From Asterias amurensis (Eukaryota > Echinodermata > Asteroidea > Forcipulatida > Asteriidae), in contig NC_092660.1 in assembly GCF_032118995.1 (NCBI RefSeq), forward strand, positions 18,834,501 through 18,898,500: a stretch of 64,000 nt of DNA. Reading direction: 5' to 3'. The position numbers and the translations under genes were made by a program. Under the pieces are notes generated by a model. It was not told the DNA's origin. It saw nothing but the letters and a program-made list of their open reading frames with translations, and made no database searches. Position 1 is the first letter of the stretch, and each line of letters opens with the position of its first letter. Positions 1 through 32,019 of the stretch are shown one piece after another.

Positions 1-20210
<20,210 letters not shown>

Positions 20211-20827
20211 TGCCTGATTGGTCCATCAACTACAAGACTCTTGAATGGTGAATCCAAGACATGTGACGTGGAAGGAGATACCTGATTGGTTAATCAAGAA
20301 AGAGATCCGTCTGCCACTCGTGGAAGCAGTGTTTCGATTGGGCAGGCTCAGGTTTGAGATTTTCCAATAGTGTCATAAAGCTTGGGCAGTGTGAAAATAC
20401 TGCTTCCAATTTGTGTTTGCTTGCAAGGAAAAGGTGCTAAGTAAAGACAAATCATGCTTACTGAAAACAGACGACCAGCCACAATGTCATACAAAGTAGG
20501 CCTATATTTCTGGTGGCTGGTCCCATATTATTTTCCGGTTTGCAAACACAACTATCAAGCAGTGTTCTTACTCGAGCAGCTTTCTGACCCTAGACATGTT
20601 TATTTTGATGTCTTCACGAAGTTAACGGTTTAACAAAACATATTGAAAGAGATAAGAATTAACTATACATACTAAAATAGTAAACTTGCTGGTACAACCA
20701 TGTATATAAGATCTGTTATGAGGGAGTGTCTCTGAAAAGAGACGGTGTAGTCTCGATGATTTGAAAAGTATACTTTGCTTGTCTTCAGGAGAAACGTGAA
20801 ACCATGCAACGCTTCAAACACCATTGA
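20211..20827 (+). other. Probable 3' UTR of the Tie gene
   Basis: No open frame of note. A canonical AATAAA occurs at about 21509-21514, beyond the MITE at 20828-21212. If used, that MITE would lie in the 3' UTR. This is inference; no transcript data are available. Confidence 0.4.
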
Positions 20828-21212
20828 CTAAAGGCAGTGGACACTATTGGTAATTTTTCAAAATAATTATTAGCATAAAAACTTACTTGATTACGAGTAA
20901 CGGGAATAGGTGGATAGTACATAGCATTGTGAGAAACAGCTCCCTCTGAAGTGACGTAGTTTTCGAGAATTAATTAATTTTTCACGAAATTGATTTTGAG
21001 ACCTCAGATTTAGAATTTGAGGTCTCAAAATCAAGCATCTGAAAGCACACAATTTCGTATTACAAGGCTTTGTTTTCCTTTCATTATTATTGCAACTTCA
21101 ACGACCAATTGATCTCAAATTTTCACAGGTTTGTTATTTTATGCATACGTTGAGATACACCAACTGTGAAGACTGGTCTTTGACAATTACCAATAGTGTC
21201 CACTGCCTTTAA
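20828..21212. mobile_element. TTAA-type MITE (AGGCAGTGGACACTATTGG family)
   Basis: Terminal inverted repeats AAGGCAGTGGACACTATTGG/CCAATAGTGTCCACTGCCTT, bounded by CTAA (left) and TTAA (right). Interior hairpin around CCTCAGATTTAGAATTTGAGG. Best relative: 29227-29612. Older relatives: 39474-39863 and 47900-48205; fragments near 6467-6640 and 26448-26598. TTAA targets suggest mobilisation by a piggyBac-like transposase, but none is encoded in the window. Confidence 0.85.
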
Positions 21213-21629
21213 AAGAGATGTTTCAAAGAGATTTTTGGTTATGGTGAGTTTGAAGTCATACGGGAAATGAAATGGTAATGTAAAGCATTATCCTTTAATT
21301 TACCACCTAACCTAGGAATTAAGCAGCAGCCATGGGATTACACCTAAGTTTATTAAACAACCCGAGAAGAGGCAGGCTAGGGGATTAACCAGATATTTGA
21401 AACTAAAATGTGAATGTTTTTTCTTTTTTGAGATTGCCTGGAACTGGTTGCCCGCAGGTTGCACCGTTTGACACGGCTTTTATCCCTAAGTTCTGCTCAT
21501 ATTGATGCAATAAAAAGATGCAATAACAATTTTTTTAAAACGCAGGATAACGTTTTGTGGAAGAAGTATAACTAGTTGACTAATTGGTGGGTAAGGACTT
21601 AAATGTGGGGCAAGCTAAAGTATCACCAA

Positions 21630-22130
21630 AATCGCAAGGTACCATACCACATTGTTATAACATGATGCATTATTACTTGGGGAAAGGTACTAATACGACT
21701 GCAGTAGTTTTAGGTACTAATGAGAAGGATTTGTACTACCAATGTCTTTAACGCTAGTTTAAAAGTACCACTGTGCTGCATTCTAGATAAGAATGAATTG
21801 AACAGGTGGAGTGTTTAAGCACTAGGTTAAGTTCTACTGCAGTAGTTCTAGGTACTAGTGAGAAGGAATTTTACCACCAAGGTCTTTAAACATTAGTTTA
21901 AAAGTACCACTGTGCTGCAGTAGTTTAAGTTCTAGATAAGCAACTGCGATAGTTTAAGTACTAATTTATAAAGAGCTGCTCTATCAAAGTGTTTCAAAAC
22001 ACTTATAGTTAAGTACTAATGCAGTATTTTAAGTACTATCAAATTTATAAGAAAATAATGGTACTGCTAGATAGTAAGTTAAAGTATGTGGTACTACCAG
22101 TGTGTTTAAACAACTAAATTTTGACAGTTC
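21630..22130. repeat. Degenerate tandem repeats with GGTACTAATGAGAAGGA motif
   Basis: Segments such as GCAGTAGTTTTAGGTACTA, AGTTTAAAAGTACCACTG and CTAGATAAG recur with a period of roughly 150 bases in 21690-21940, and more loosely on both sides. No coding signal seen. Confidence 0.6.
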
Positions 22131-22458
22131 ATACAAATATGTAATTCAAAGGTTAAAAAGTAAGGTTTTTCTCATCAGCAGTAAAGTACTAATAATAATA
22201 AACACGGCATAAGTTAATGCTGGCTTCTGTAGGCATATTTACAGCTGATTGGCTGATGTTCTTCTTTTTAGTGCCACATAAAGTAGTCATATAGGGTTGA
22301 CAGGGGACAAGACAAACGTGACAACAAGATAAAGGTACTAGAGTCATTTAGCTGTAGGTTCTAGTGTAATGAAAAGTGCTAAAATAGGTAGCTCTTCAGC
22401 TACCACTTCCGAAGAGATATTTAAGTGTACATTAAAGTTTAAATCTACAAAACCAGGA

Positions 22459-22603
22459 GGCGATTCCACAAAGAGTTAAGATTGATCTTAAAGGCGAATT
22501 AATCTGAACTGCTAAGCAAAGTGTGATGACACAAAACAAATCACTGTGGCAATCTAAGATAACTTATCTTAAGATGAATCTTAGTGCTATGTGAAATAGA
22601 GCC
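22459..22603. mobile_element. Small MITE, CACAAAGAGTTAAGA family
   Basis: Starts GGCGATTCCACAAAGAGTTAAG and ends with the diverged complement CTATGTGAAATAGAGCC. Same family as 19371-19489 and 24411-24558. Confidence 0.55.
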
Positions 22604-22856
22604 GAGTTGTTATAAACAAGATATAAAGAGACATGCATTATGACATTGCAATCACAACTTCTTGTTTTGTGCAATTCATAATTGTAGACGATAAATCAAA
22701 GTTCGTATGAGAGACTGGTTGTTGCCAGCTTTAGTGTTAATAGAGAGGTTTTGCAGGCATGCGGATACAGATACGGATATGATAACCGTATTTGTTCACG
22801 TCATCATGTTTGATTTTGTTTGCACCACACATGGATCTTATTGCAAATACTTGGTA

Positions 22857-22964
22857 CGCGCGCTGTAAGCATTGAATGAAGTGCATGCTGGTCTAGCTAG
22901 CACTCAATTTTGATCCCTAGCTAGACCAGCACGCATCTCATTCAACAGTTAGCGCTTGCGCAAA
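22857..22964. repeat. Inverted repeat able to form a long hairpin
   Basis: The arm TGCTGGTCTAGCTAG faces CTAGCTAGACCAGCA, extended by imperfect arms out to GCGCGC...GCGC at the edges. Probably a MITE; no relatives found in the window. Confidence 0.65.
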
Positions 22965-23525
22965 GTGTATTTTATGAAACAGTTTAAAATTTAAATTGAC
23001 CCTCTAAAATGGCGCCACCAAGAGTTGGTGTAGAGTGATGATATCAGGGGTGAGTTAGGTCAAAAGGTCAAAATAATGATTATGTGCGTTTATAGAAGAA
23101 GAACACTCGGTGGAAAAAGTAGGCCTGCGTTGCAATAGGGAAACATTTTAGTTTAGTGTTGGTATTAATGCTAAAGGTGAAGCTACATGATATATGCTTG
23201 CAATTTGCATATTGTATACATATGAGTCTTGTATTTGTGCAAAAATTATGTTTTTTTATTATTACTGGTTTTTTCTGTTTGTCGCAGCCCGAAGACTGAA
23301 TTATAATGCAGATTTACATTTTTTATATGAATAGTTCTAAAAGCACAGGAGAATGTTTATACACAAGAAACATTAAAAATTTAAAAGCGAAAGATAAAGG
23401 AGACATGAGAACTAAAATTCGATAAAACATAGACAATAAATTTTAACAAGCACACTTAACTTACCAGCATATAATGTTACCAGCCAAAATAGCAAAGTCA
23501 CTTGTACAACCTGTCACTGGTATCC

Positions 23526-23712
23526 TGGGCCCAATTTCATAGAGCCGCTTTGTCTAAGCAGACAAGTTTTTTGCTTACAAACTTTGTGCTTAGCAAAAAA
23601 TTTGCAGGATACCAGTCATAAATTGTGCATGCGATATAGTATTTTTTATTGTAACCAGATTCTGGTAAGCATGATTTGGTTGTGCTAAGCTACATATTGT
23701 GCTTAAGCAGTT
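23526..23712. mobile_element. MITE, GGGCCCAATTTCATAGAGC family, 3' end incomplete
   Basis: Begins GGGCCCAATTTCATAGAGC, as does the element after IgR6 (51332-51592). The interior has GCTTAGCA and TAAGCATGATT motifs. The right terminal repeat is missing or decayed after about 23712. Confidence 0.55.
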
Positions 23713-24410
23713 CTTAGGCTGCGCTCTTATTTGTATTGTAGGATATCGCTCATCTTGGTAATATTTTCTTGTTATAAAGATAGTGTTGCTATTATATAAA
23801 AGGAGCAGCATAATAAGAATTTAACCAATGTAAATATGATGTAAATATTTAAATGTTTTGACGAGGAGAAATGTCAAAGTAATTTTTCTCTTTTCACCAA
23901 GGAGAAGAATCGGGATTTTTTTTTTAAAAGGTTGGTGTAGAAATAAGCTTACAAAAATGTAATGGTGTACCATCCTTTTTATAATGATTTTGTTGGTGTT
24001 TTTTGTTTGGGTGGGAGGTTGTTTGATGTTGGGTTGCCCTTTTTTTTATTTTTTTTTTTTAAATCATGATTGTGATAATGGCACTTTCCCCACTAATGTA
24101 AAACTTAGCATTTTTTGTGAAATCAAATCTGCGGCTATCTGCTCCTTGGTTGTGTATATTTCTAGAGGGGCACTACAAATTCATTCCCTTCTTAGTCCCT
24201 TTCCTTTGTGGAAATTTAGAAAATGTGTGTGATATATTAAGTAAAGTTAGTAAACAAAATAGCATGAACCACTCTACTATTCACATTGCCCCTAACTTAG
24301 GATATAATATGAAACCTTGCCATTACAAAACCTGCAGGGAAAGTAATAATCTTAAGAAATATTTATTTGTAATTGTTTCATCTGCTCAAACTATTTCCTC
24401 CAGGAGTCCA

Positions 24411-24558
24411 GGGGTCAATTTCACAAAGAGTTTGGGACAAGTCCTAACTTAGGACTCTAGTCCTAAGAGAAAGTTAAACAGCAAAGCTGGTCTTAAAATA
24501 AGACGAGTAACTCCAACTCGAGATAAGACTAGTCTTAACTCTTTGTGAAATCCACCCC
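24411..24558. mobile_element. Small MITE, TTTCACAAAGAGTT family
   Basis: Ends GGGTCAATTTCACAAAGAGTT and AACTCTTTGTGAAATCCACCC are inverted complements. The interior has GTCCTAACTTAGGACT and AAGACTAGTCTTAA. Confidence 0.75.
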
Positions 24559-24779
24559 AGGTCATGTCCGAGCCTCTTGATATTTACTAAGCCTCTGCAG
24601 GTACACAATACAGTTGAATAAGTTCATAATTTATGATTGTGTGTGAGATAAAGTTACAGTAATTCATTATTTCATTTGGTTGACTAAAGTTTACCTTTAT
24701 GTACCCTTACACAATAATGGTTTTAAAATTAGTCTCTCAAGAACTATAATTTTCGTGAATCCATGCGAATGGCACTTCA

Positions 24780-25545
24780 GGCTTATAGTTATCAACTCTG
24801 GTTTTTTGGATTTAACTATAACACTGGTAACTGTAACTCTGGTTATTGGCCTTAACTAAAACTCTGGTTGCTGGTTTCAGCTTTATCTTTGGTTATTGGT
24901 TTTAACTAGTCTCCAGTTAGTGACGTTACCTATATCTCTAGGTATTGGCTTCAGTTAGAATTCTGGTTATTGGTTTTAACTAATCTCCGGTTAGTGGCGT
25001 TACCTATGGGTGCGTTCGTTAAGCTTCCCTGGGTCGACCCCGATGTGGCGTATTTTATTTTTTTTCCAGGACGAACGTGGGCACACAATTACCCCACGTT
25101 CGTCTTCGAACCAGGAAAAAACCCCAGACACGTCACCACGTGAGCCTTCCCGTGGTGACGTCAGTGCACCTCGGGCCAGCCCCAAGTGACCCAATCCACA
25201 AGTGGGACTCTTGGGGCTGGCCCGAGGTGCACTGACGTCACCACAGGAAGGCTCACGTGGTGACGTGTCTGGGGGGTTTTCCTGGTTCGAGGACGAACGT
25301 GGGGTAATTGTGTGCCCACTGGAAAAAAATATAATACGCAACATCGGGGTCGACCCAGGGAAGCTAAACGAACGCACCCAATATCTCTGGGTATTGGCTT
25401 CAGGTATAAACTTTGGTCATTGGCTTTAACTCTGGTGACTGGCTTTAACTATAACTCTGGTTACTGGCTTCATTTGTAACTCTGGTTATTGGTTTTAGCT
25501 ATTCTACGGTTACCGGTTTAAGTTATATTATGGTTACTGTCTTCA
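24780..25545. repeat. Degenerate minisatellite split by a palindromic element
   Basis: A unit of about 30 bases (TAACTCTGGTTATTGGCTT) repeats across 24780-25006 and resumes at 25381-25545. The intervening 25007-25380 is a separate palindrome inserted in the array. Confidence 0.75.
25007..25380. mobile_element. Large near-perfect palindromic MITE, about 374 bp
   Basis: Arms TGGGTGCGTTCGTTAAGCTTCC and the complement GGAAGCTAAACGAACGCACCCA meet at an axis near 25195. Both arms contain GGTCGACCC, CACGTGAGCCTTCC and GTGACGTCAGTGCACC. It is much more GC-rich than its surroundings. The arms differ at few positions, so the element is young. The flanking target duplication is unclear because it sits in a repeat. 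Confidence 0.85.
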
Positions 25546-28500
25546 GTAATGTTGCATTGATTAATCCATCGCCACATTCCACTATGGCTTCGATCCTCTT
25601 AAATGGCTTTCGATTGCAAAGCCGGTTTTGTCATTTCGCACTGGTATTTTATTGTTGAAATTCAAGAACAAAGGTGCCCGAAAATAACATCTATGTAATC
25701 AAGATAAATGTACATGGATCTGTACTTGGAAGCTTTATTTAAATTGTAATTAATATTATTTTAAACATTATTATATTTTGATACTAACGTGGACTCTGTA
25801 TAGAGGTAATACACAAATACATTTCTTTCTTTTTTTGGTGTTCTGGAAGGTGCTGAGTTTGGTAAAGAAAACCTGACGTATTGTTAAGTCTTGCCAACTG
25901 TAATTAACTTTGTTTCTCTAAATAATGAACTGTAAACAGATTTTTGTCAAAGATATATATTTTTAATCTGGACGGTAGTTGGTTCAAGTCATGCTCTAGT
26001 CATTTTTTTTTTAGTCAGTTTCCCTTGTGGTTTATCACTGTTGATAAGAAAAAACTGATAACTTAACAATGCTTTTTAGCTGAGCATGAAAACTGGCACA
26101 CGTTTATACTCTGTACCCAAATTAGCCAACCTCAACATTCAAAACCATTTCCTGTGACAGATAAAAAATAACATTAGAGCAATTATGGAATGAAAAATTA
26201 CAAAACTCACTGGTTCAAAGGCAAGAACTGTGAAAATACAAACAATAACAACAGAATTATGAGGGGTTTGTAAAAACAAAGTACAAGGAAAACCGAAGCT
26301 AAGTCCAAACTACTCGGGTTTTTTTCTTTCTCAAACCATCCAAAGACAAAACTAGCTCAGTGATAATGCACTCTGATAATCAGTGTAGATAGTTTAGTGG
26401 GCGTGGCTTACTGTGGGACAACGCACGTGTTCAGTTCTTCCTTTAAAGACACTTGACACGTTTGGTAATTGTCAAAGACCAGTATTCTCACTTGATGTAT
26501 CCCAACATAGGCATAAAATAACAAACCTGTGAATATTTGGGCTGAATTGGTCATCGAAGTTGCAATTAGAGTAATTGCCAATAGTGTCCAGTGCCTTAGT
26601 GCCAATTTAATGTAATATTATTGCTTCATTTATTAATAAACGGGAAAGTATACAAAGTGCTTGTATGACCTTGTACAGTCTTTCATCCATGATGTCAATA
26701 AACATTCATACACGCAGTTGAGTATCGTGAATAACGTCTAATATTTAATGTGTGGTCATGTGTGTTTAGCCTTTGTCAGCAATTTGCATATATTTAAATT
26801 ATAATTTGCTGTTCAGGAGGTCAAACGGCTAACTCGCCCATTTACACAGATTGAAAAATTTCCGATATATTCTGAATCCTCGATATTTGCTTCCCCATTC
26901 CAGCCCCCCTTGCTTCCCCACACCAGCCCAGCCCCTTCCCCTATTTGTGCCTTAAAATAGCATTGTTTTAAAATCGGACAACGTTCGGGGAAACGCCGTT
27001 GTGTAAAAACAAAATCTACAGTGACTGTTTCGTGCGCGCAATCTTAAACTCTCCGAACAGTCGTCGTAAACTCTGACCTATGACAAGTGAACTTGGAGTC
27101 AAAATTAATAGTGGTGGCAGATCAACGCACGTGGAGAACAAACTCCTTTCGTAGTTTGCGGTTTTATTTTTCAGTTTCCACCAAGTGCAAAAGTTTGTGT
27201 CAAGATAATCTTTCCGGATTATAGACAAGGATGTGCTGGACAAGTTTTACTGGAGTTGGTCGTTCAAGAGGAAGGATAGCGGTGAGTTTATTTCCCTTTT
27301 TGGTCGAAGTTACGGGACCCAACTGTCTGGCCCGTAGAAAGGTGGATATGTTGCGCTTTATATTCGAACGCAACGGGGGCAGACCGTGGTCGAACGCACC
27401 CATTATGTTCTTTATGCACGGAACAAATTCCTGACATGAGTTTTCAGAAGTTTTTTTTTATACAGCTAATTCGAATCTCTGCCAATTTGGTCAATGACAA
27501 AGCCCTCACAGACATTGTTGGCATTCTACACTTACTAGTGTTTTTGGACGGTTAGAACACTTATTTTAGTTCCTTTTACAATTGTTCTATTCTACAAATT
27601 TTAGTGAACATTCATTTGAATGTATATTTGGTTTGCGGTGTGTGTATCTACTTGCCAGGTAGAGTTTGTTCTTAGAGAACTGTCTTGCTTTATATTTGGT
27701 TTGCGGTAACACCATGTGTGTATCTACTTGCCAGGTAGAGTTTGTTCTTAGAGAACTGTCTTGCTTTATATTTGGTTTGCAGTAACACTATGAGTGTATC
27801 TACTTGCCAGGTAGAGTTTGTTTTTAGAGAACTGTCTCGTAGTAAAAAACCATTGACTGTTTGTGTTTACAAAAATATTTAGGCATTACAAAAATGTTTT
27901 TTGAAGTGACGTTACTATTATAGCAGGGTCCCACGGTAATGAGACTAGTTGGAGAGAACTCCAGGTAGCCTCGAATTGACTTACAGTATCAGACGGGGGT
28001 GATACTAAGATGGAGGACGATGATGAGATTGTCATTTTCACTATTGTGAACAAAATTATTATTTTATCTGAACGCTAAAACAATATAGGTGCAAATGTAA
28101 AGTGGCTGATGCATTAAGTTTCTTAAAGATTTGAAGAAGATTCTTTTCGATAAAATGCGATCGCTTTCATTCTAAAAGCTCACTCGACATCCAATAAAGT
28201 TCATACCAGTACCAACCCTCAGAGAACTATTTTCATTTTAAACTCTCTCAAAGATGATTATTTTCTTAATATTGGATTGCCACAGGCTTAATATTATTAA
28301 TCATACACGTGAACAAAATCCCTGACCCCCAAAAAATGACCTGTCCTTTGTTGAAAGAATCGCATTGTGAATGACTGACTTATAGACATGGTTGTTTTTT
28401 GTAAAGATTTAAAATTTAAAAAAATAAAAATAAAAAAAAATAAAAAAAATCAGATAATCTGTGGGATTTATGATGACATTTTTAATTCAAAACTCAAGAG

Positions 28501-29226
28501 AGAAATTACTTTTTTTTTTATAAAGCTTGAAATGTATTTTAATCAAGAAGTCTTAACATTCTGTGTAATTGTTCATTTACAGTAGTGAAGTAACTCCATA
28601 ATCTGCTAAATAAACACAAGCATCGAGGATGCTGAAAGGCTTGTTCAAACAGCGTCTATCAAATTGGAATGTTCAGAAGATTTTTATACACCAGTTTGAT
28701 TTATCAACAAATACAAATAGTTGTAAACGATCTTTATTGGATGAAGTTTGAACAGAGTCCAATTCGTGTCATCCCACCAGGCAATGGCATCAAACCTTAA
28801 CATTTATTTCTTGTATTTTGAGATTTCGTTGTTGCGTCACTTGAATGTTTTGATTGAATTCGCATGGAATGACACCTGCTTCGTTTTGCTTTAAGTCGAT
28901 AATTTGAAACACAGATATTTACAGATGATGCGAGTACGTAACATCACATGTTCTTATCCTTCGTATTAACCACCACCTATACTTGTAGTTTTAACTGCTA
29001 AGTGTTTGATTGAAACTTTTACATAATTATATACAATTTTGTTACAGAGATAAATTTGAGTCTTCCAGTACAAACATATTTTCATACTTGGTAGCCATTT
29101 TGAGTTTTAACTGCTCCACTAGGAATTTCTTTTATTCTTGAAAGGGGGGGGGGGGCTGTACAACGTAGAGCCAATCACGGCTAAACTAGTCTTGTTTCGT
29201 CCACGTTTTTGCCTTACCGTCACTCG
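25546..29226. other. Gene-free stretch before the receptor cluster
   Basis: No host gene recognised. It holds a SINE tail fragment (25970-26036), a fragment of the TTAA-type MITE (26448-26598), a tandem repeat (27621-27838), and from about 28490 to 29130 a diverged copy of the AT-rich spacer also present twice at 32020-33480, marking the left limit of the cluster duplications. Confidence 0.6.
27621..27838. repeat. Tandem repeat, about 72-75 bp x 3
   Basis: Units read ATATTTGGTTTGCGGT, then GTGTATCTACTTGCCAGG, then CTTAGAGAACTGTCTTGC. The first unit lacks the AACACCAT piece present in the others. Confidence 0.85.
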
Positions 29227-29612
29227 TTAAAGGCAGTGGACACTATTGGTAATGACTCAAAATAATTATTAGCATAAAACCTTTCTTGGTGACGAGTAAT
29301 GGGGAGAGGTTGATAGTATAAAACATTGTGAGAAACGGCTCCCTCTGAAGTGCCATAGTTTTCGAGAAAGAAGTAATTTTCCACGAATTTGATTTCGAGA
29401 CCTCAGATTTAGAACTTGAGGTCTCGAAATCAACCATCTAAACGCACACAACTTCGTGTGACAAGAGTGTTTTTTCTTTCATTATTATCTCGCAAGTTCG
29501 ATGACCAATGGAGCTCAAATTTTCACAGGTTTGTTATTTTATGCATATGTTGAGATACACCAACTGTGAAGGTTAGTCTTTGACAATTACCAATAGTGTC
29601 CACTGCCTTTAA
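29227..29612. mobile_element. TTAA-type MITE next to the 3' end of IgR1
   Basis: Flanked by TTAA on both sides, with terminal inverted repeats AGGCAGTGGACACTATTGG. Closest relative 20828-21212. It ends about 75 bases beyond the IgR1 stop codon, so it may lie in or near that gene's 3' UTR. Confidence 0.88.
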
Positions 29613-29687
29613 CAGTTATTTTAAAAAGTTTTCTAGGGTTTGTTGATTGCCTCTCGAAATCTTTTGAGAACATTGGAAATGTTGGTG

Positions 29688-30908
29688 CTATATCTTGGAG
29701 ACAACGTAGTCATCTTCTTGGCTTTCATTATCTTCTTCACTCGGTTCGAAGTATGTATGTTGAGTGTCAATTGCTCCTGATGAACTTGGGGTTGGGTCAA
29801 CGTGCAAAGTGACTTGGTGATTTATTTTTTGCTCCTTGGGATCATCAGGCTGGGCGTAGTCATCCTCTGGGCTTTCATTATCCACTTTATCTGGTTGGAA
29901 GTAGGTATGTTGAGTGTCAGTTTCTCCTGGTGAACTTGGGGTTGGGTCAACATGTCTTTGCTCCTTGGGATCATGTGGCCGTGGTCGAAGGTAGTCATCC
30001 TCTAGGCTTTCCTTATCTACTGTACCTGCTAGTTCGAAGTATGTATGTTGAATGTCAGTTGCTCTTGATGAACTTGGGGTTGGGTCAACATGCACACTGA
30101 CTTGGTGATTTCTTCTTTGCTCACTGTCCCTGATGAGATCATCAGGCTGTGCGTAGTCATCCTCTGGGCTTTCGTTCTCTACTTCAACTGGTTGGTAGTA
30201 GGTCTCTTGTGCGGGATTTGTCTCTTCAGTCGTAGTGGGTTCCATGTAGACGCGATTCCTGTCCTCCGTTGGCTGTAGCTCCATGTAGGGATCAGGCTTT
30301 ACAGTTTCTTTCTTAGGTCTGAGTCTTTTTATCAGACGTTTTTGTCTAACATCTCGAAGGACGAGAATGATGATGACGACGACGAAGAATGTAACAGCGA
30401 GGACTATAAAAACTACAGTCCATTGAGTTGAAGATGGGGCTGTCATTGTGCTTGTAATGTCATTGTTTTGTGGCGTCATGCTGGCGAGGTATAACACTGA
30501 AAGTGTGACACTAGATCTGGCTACGATGTCGTAGCCTCCGGTAGGTAATGGGTCATTGACAATACACACATATTGATCAGTATCGGACCTCTGCACATTG
30601 GTGATGGTAAAGTCTTGAACAACTGTTTGAGTAACTGTGTCTACCAATGTATCGAAGATGAACCGTCCATTGTTGTTAAAAACAGTGGCTCCACCCCATC
30701 TCAGGGTCCTTTCTGGGTTTTCAGTGCCCCAAACAACGATAGCGATACACCTCATTTCAACCTGCCCGCCCTCCTTACGATCGGCCTGTGGTGTTAAGAT
30801 CTCCGCATATACCGTTGGTTGAGCAGTGACAACCATCAGGAATCCGCCTGCATCAAGTGAACACCAAACACACACCAGCAAAACATACATCGAGATTCTT
30901 CCCTCCAT
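29688..30908 (-). CDS. IgR1: single-Ig membrane receptor with expanded phosphotyrosine tail
   Basis: Intronless, 406 residues, function unknown. Signal peptide 1-30 (ends VVTAQ). One V-like Ig domain, about 31-140, with Cys54 and Cys115 in DTDQYVC. The second Ig domain of its relatives is absent and only about 20 residues of stalk remain. Membrane helix about 163-185, then basic RDVRQKRLIKRL. The tail is about 220 residues, far longer than in most paralogues. It starts with the common PYMEL, VYMEP and TYYQP sites, then has about three repeats of some 50 residues carrying HVDPTPSS, QHTYF(E/Q)P and EDDY(A/L)xP. EDDYAQP and EDDYLRP fit the YxxP consensus bound by Crk/Nck-type SH2 domains. It lacks the ITSM-like and YQNI sites. 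Start chosen by alignment with the other family starts (MEGRISMYV/MDGRISMYV). Confidence 0.88.
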   Translation of the reverse strand: MEGRISMYVLLVCVWCSLDAGGFLMVVTAQPTVYAEILTPQADRKEGGQVEMRCIAIVVWGTENPERTLRWGGATVFNNNGRFIFDTLVDTVTQTVVQDFTITNVQRSDTDQYVCIVNDPLPTGGYDIVARSSVTLSVLYLASMTPQNNDITSTMTAPSSTQWTVVFIVLAVTFFVVVIIILVLRDVRQKRLIKRLRPKKETVKPDPYMELQPTEDRNRVYMEPTTTEETNPAQETYYQPVEVENESPEDDYAQPDDLIRDSEQRRNHQVSVHVDPTPSSSRATDIQHTYFELAGTVDKESLEDDYLRPRPHDPKEQRHVDPTPSSPGETDTQHTYFQPDKVDNESPEDDYAQPDDPKEQKINHQVTLHVDPTPSSSGAIDTQHTYFEPSEEDNESQEDDYVVSKI

Positions 30909-32000
30909 CGTATTGAATCGTAGTTTTAAGTTGCTATTAAATCATTCCTGGAGAAGGACAACGGATGGAAATGCATGGAGTAGAATGATCCCACGTTCAC
31001 ACACAGCTCAATGTAATAGTGATACAATGTATGTATGTATTAATTTTAACGATGAAGTCGACTTGGTTTGTACTTCCTCCTGCTATAACTACGCGCCAAT
31101 AAACTTCAACAATAACACAATTCATGAATTTCATTTTATCCAGACATGTTTGACAAGGAGAATTATAACGTCAAAGTTCAACTGATTCTAGAACAGTTAT
31201 TTGAGAACAACCATACCGCAACTTACCCGAATCATGAATACTGTACTACGTCACTACCACAAACCGACTGATTGCAACATTTGAAAGTTCCACCAAGGTC
31301 TAATTGTGGAAAGAAACAAACGAAGAGACAGAAACACAGTAAGACTATACTTTAGAAGAGTTTCATTGAAAAGGGATAAGAATATAACGTCACTGTTTAA
31401 TATTCATGAAACTTGTACCTATATGTTGATTAGAACTAGGTAGGGTTCGACACCAGAAGGCAGAACTGTTTACATATTCTCTTTCATTTCGGTCGTTGAC
31501 AATGTGCAACTTGAGTTTTGCAACAATATGAATTTTGGTTTTATAACTGTATACACCAATTTATACCCAGTAATTTTCTGGGTACTTTGTTTTGTTTCTT
31601 TCTATTTGTAAATACTAAATTGACAGTGCTTACACAAATCGGTGTATAAGTTTAAAACCAAAATTAATAACAACAATTAAAGAGATATTAAATATGGACT
31701 ACATGGAAAAGTAAATTTAATTTCGATCATTGCTTCGCCATTGAGTCACTTCGACTAAGTTATGAGACTATTTCCTTATCGTGGTTTGCTGCTGGTGCCA
31801 AATGCCACAACTCTGAAATTTCCTAGCAGTGTTATGGTATGGTACACATCGTAACAATGACATAGCGGCAGACTGCGCCCTCTATCCGATATCCATGTGT
31901 ATTGTGATCATTGTGTTCGTTTTGAACCACAGCTAAATTAATAACGCCCATAGTATATGGATGGAGTGGTAGGGTATAGCCACTAATATACTTCATTGAG
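30909..32000 (-). promoter_or_regulatory. 5' flank of IgR1
   Basis: The 50-300 bases upstream of the ATG are shared with the other members: TGATTTAATAGCAACTT close to the start, the TCATTCTACTCCATGCATTTCC segment, and ACATTGAGCTGTGTGTGAACGTGGGA. Further out it matches the reverse complement of 48230-49425 (5' flank of IgR6), including a CGCCCTCTATCCGATATCC stretch. A promoter function is inferred from conserved position only. No clear TATA box is proven. Confidence 0.5.
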
Positions 32001-32019
32001 CTTCCTTACAAATAAGGGC

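Noticed and set aside
25000-25429. Open frames of 75-125 codons on both strands at the palindrome
   Set aside because: They are mirror images produced by the palindromic MITE and have no relatives.
26400-27440. Possible small host gene near 27.0-27.4 kb
   Set aside because: Only short overlapping frames on both strands, no splice-consistent exon chain, no recognisable domain.
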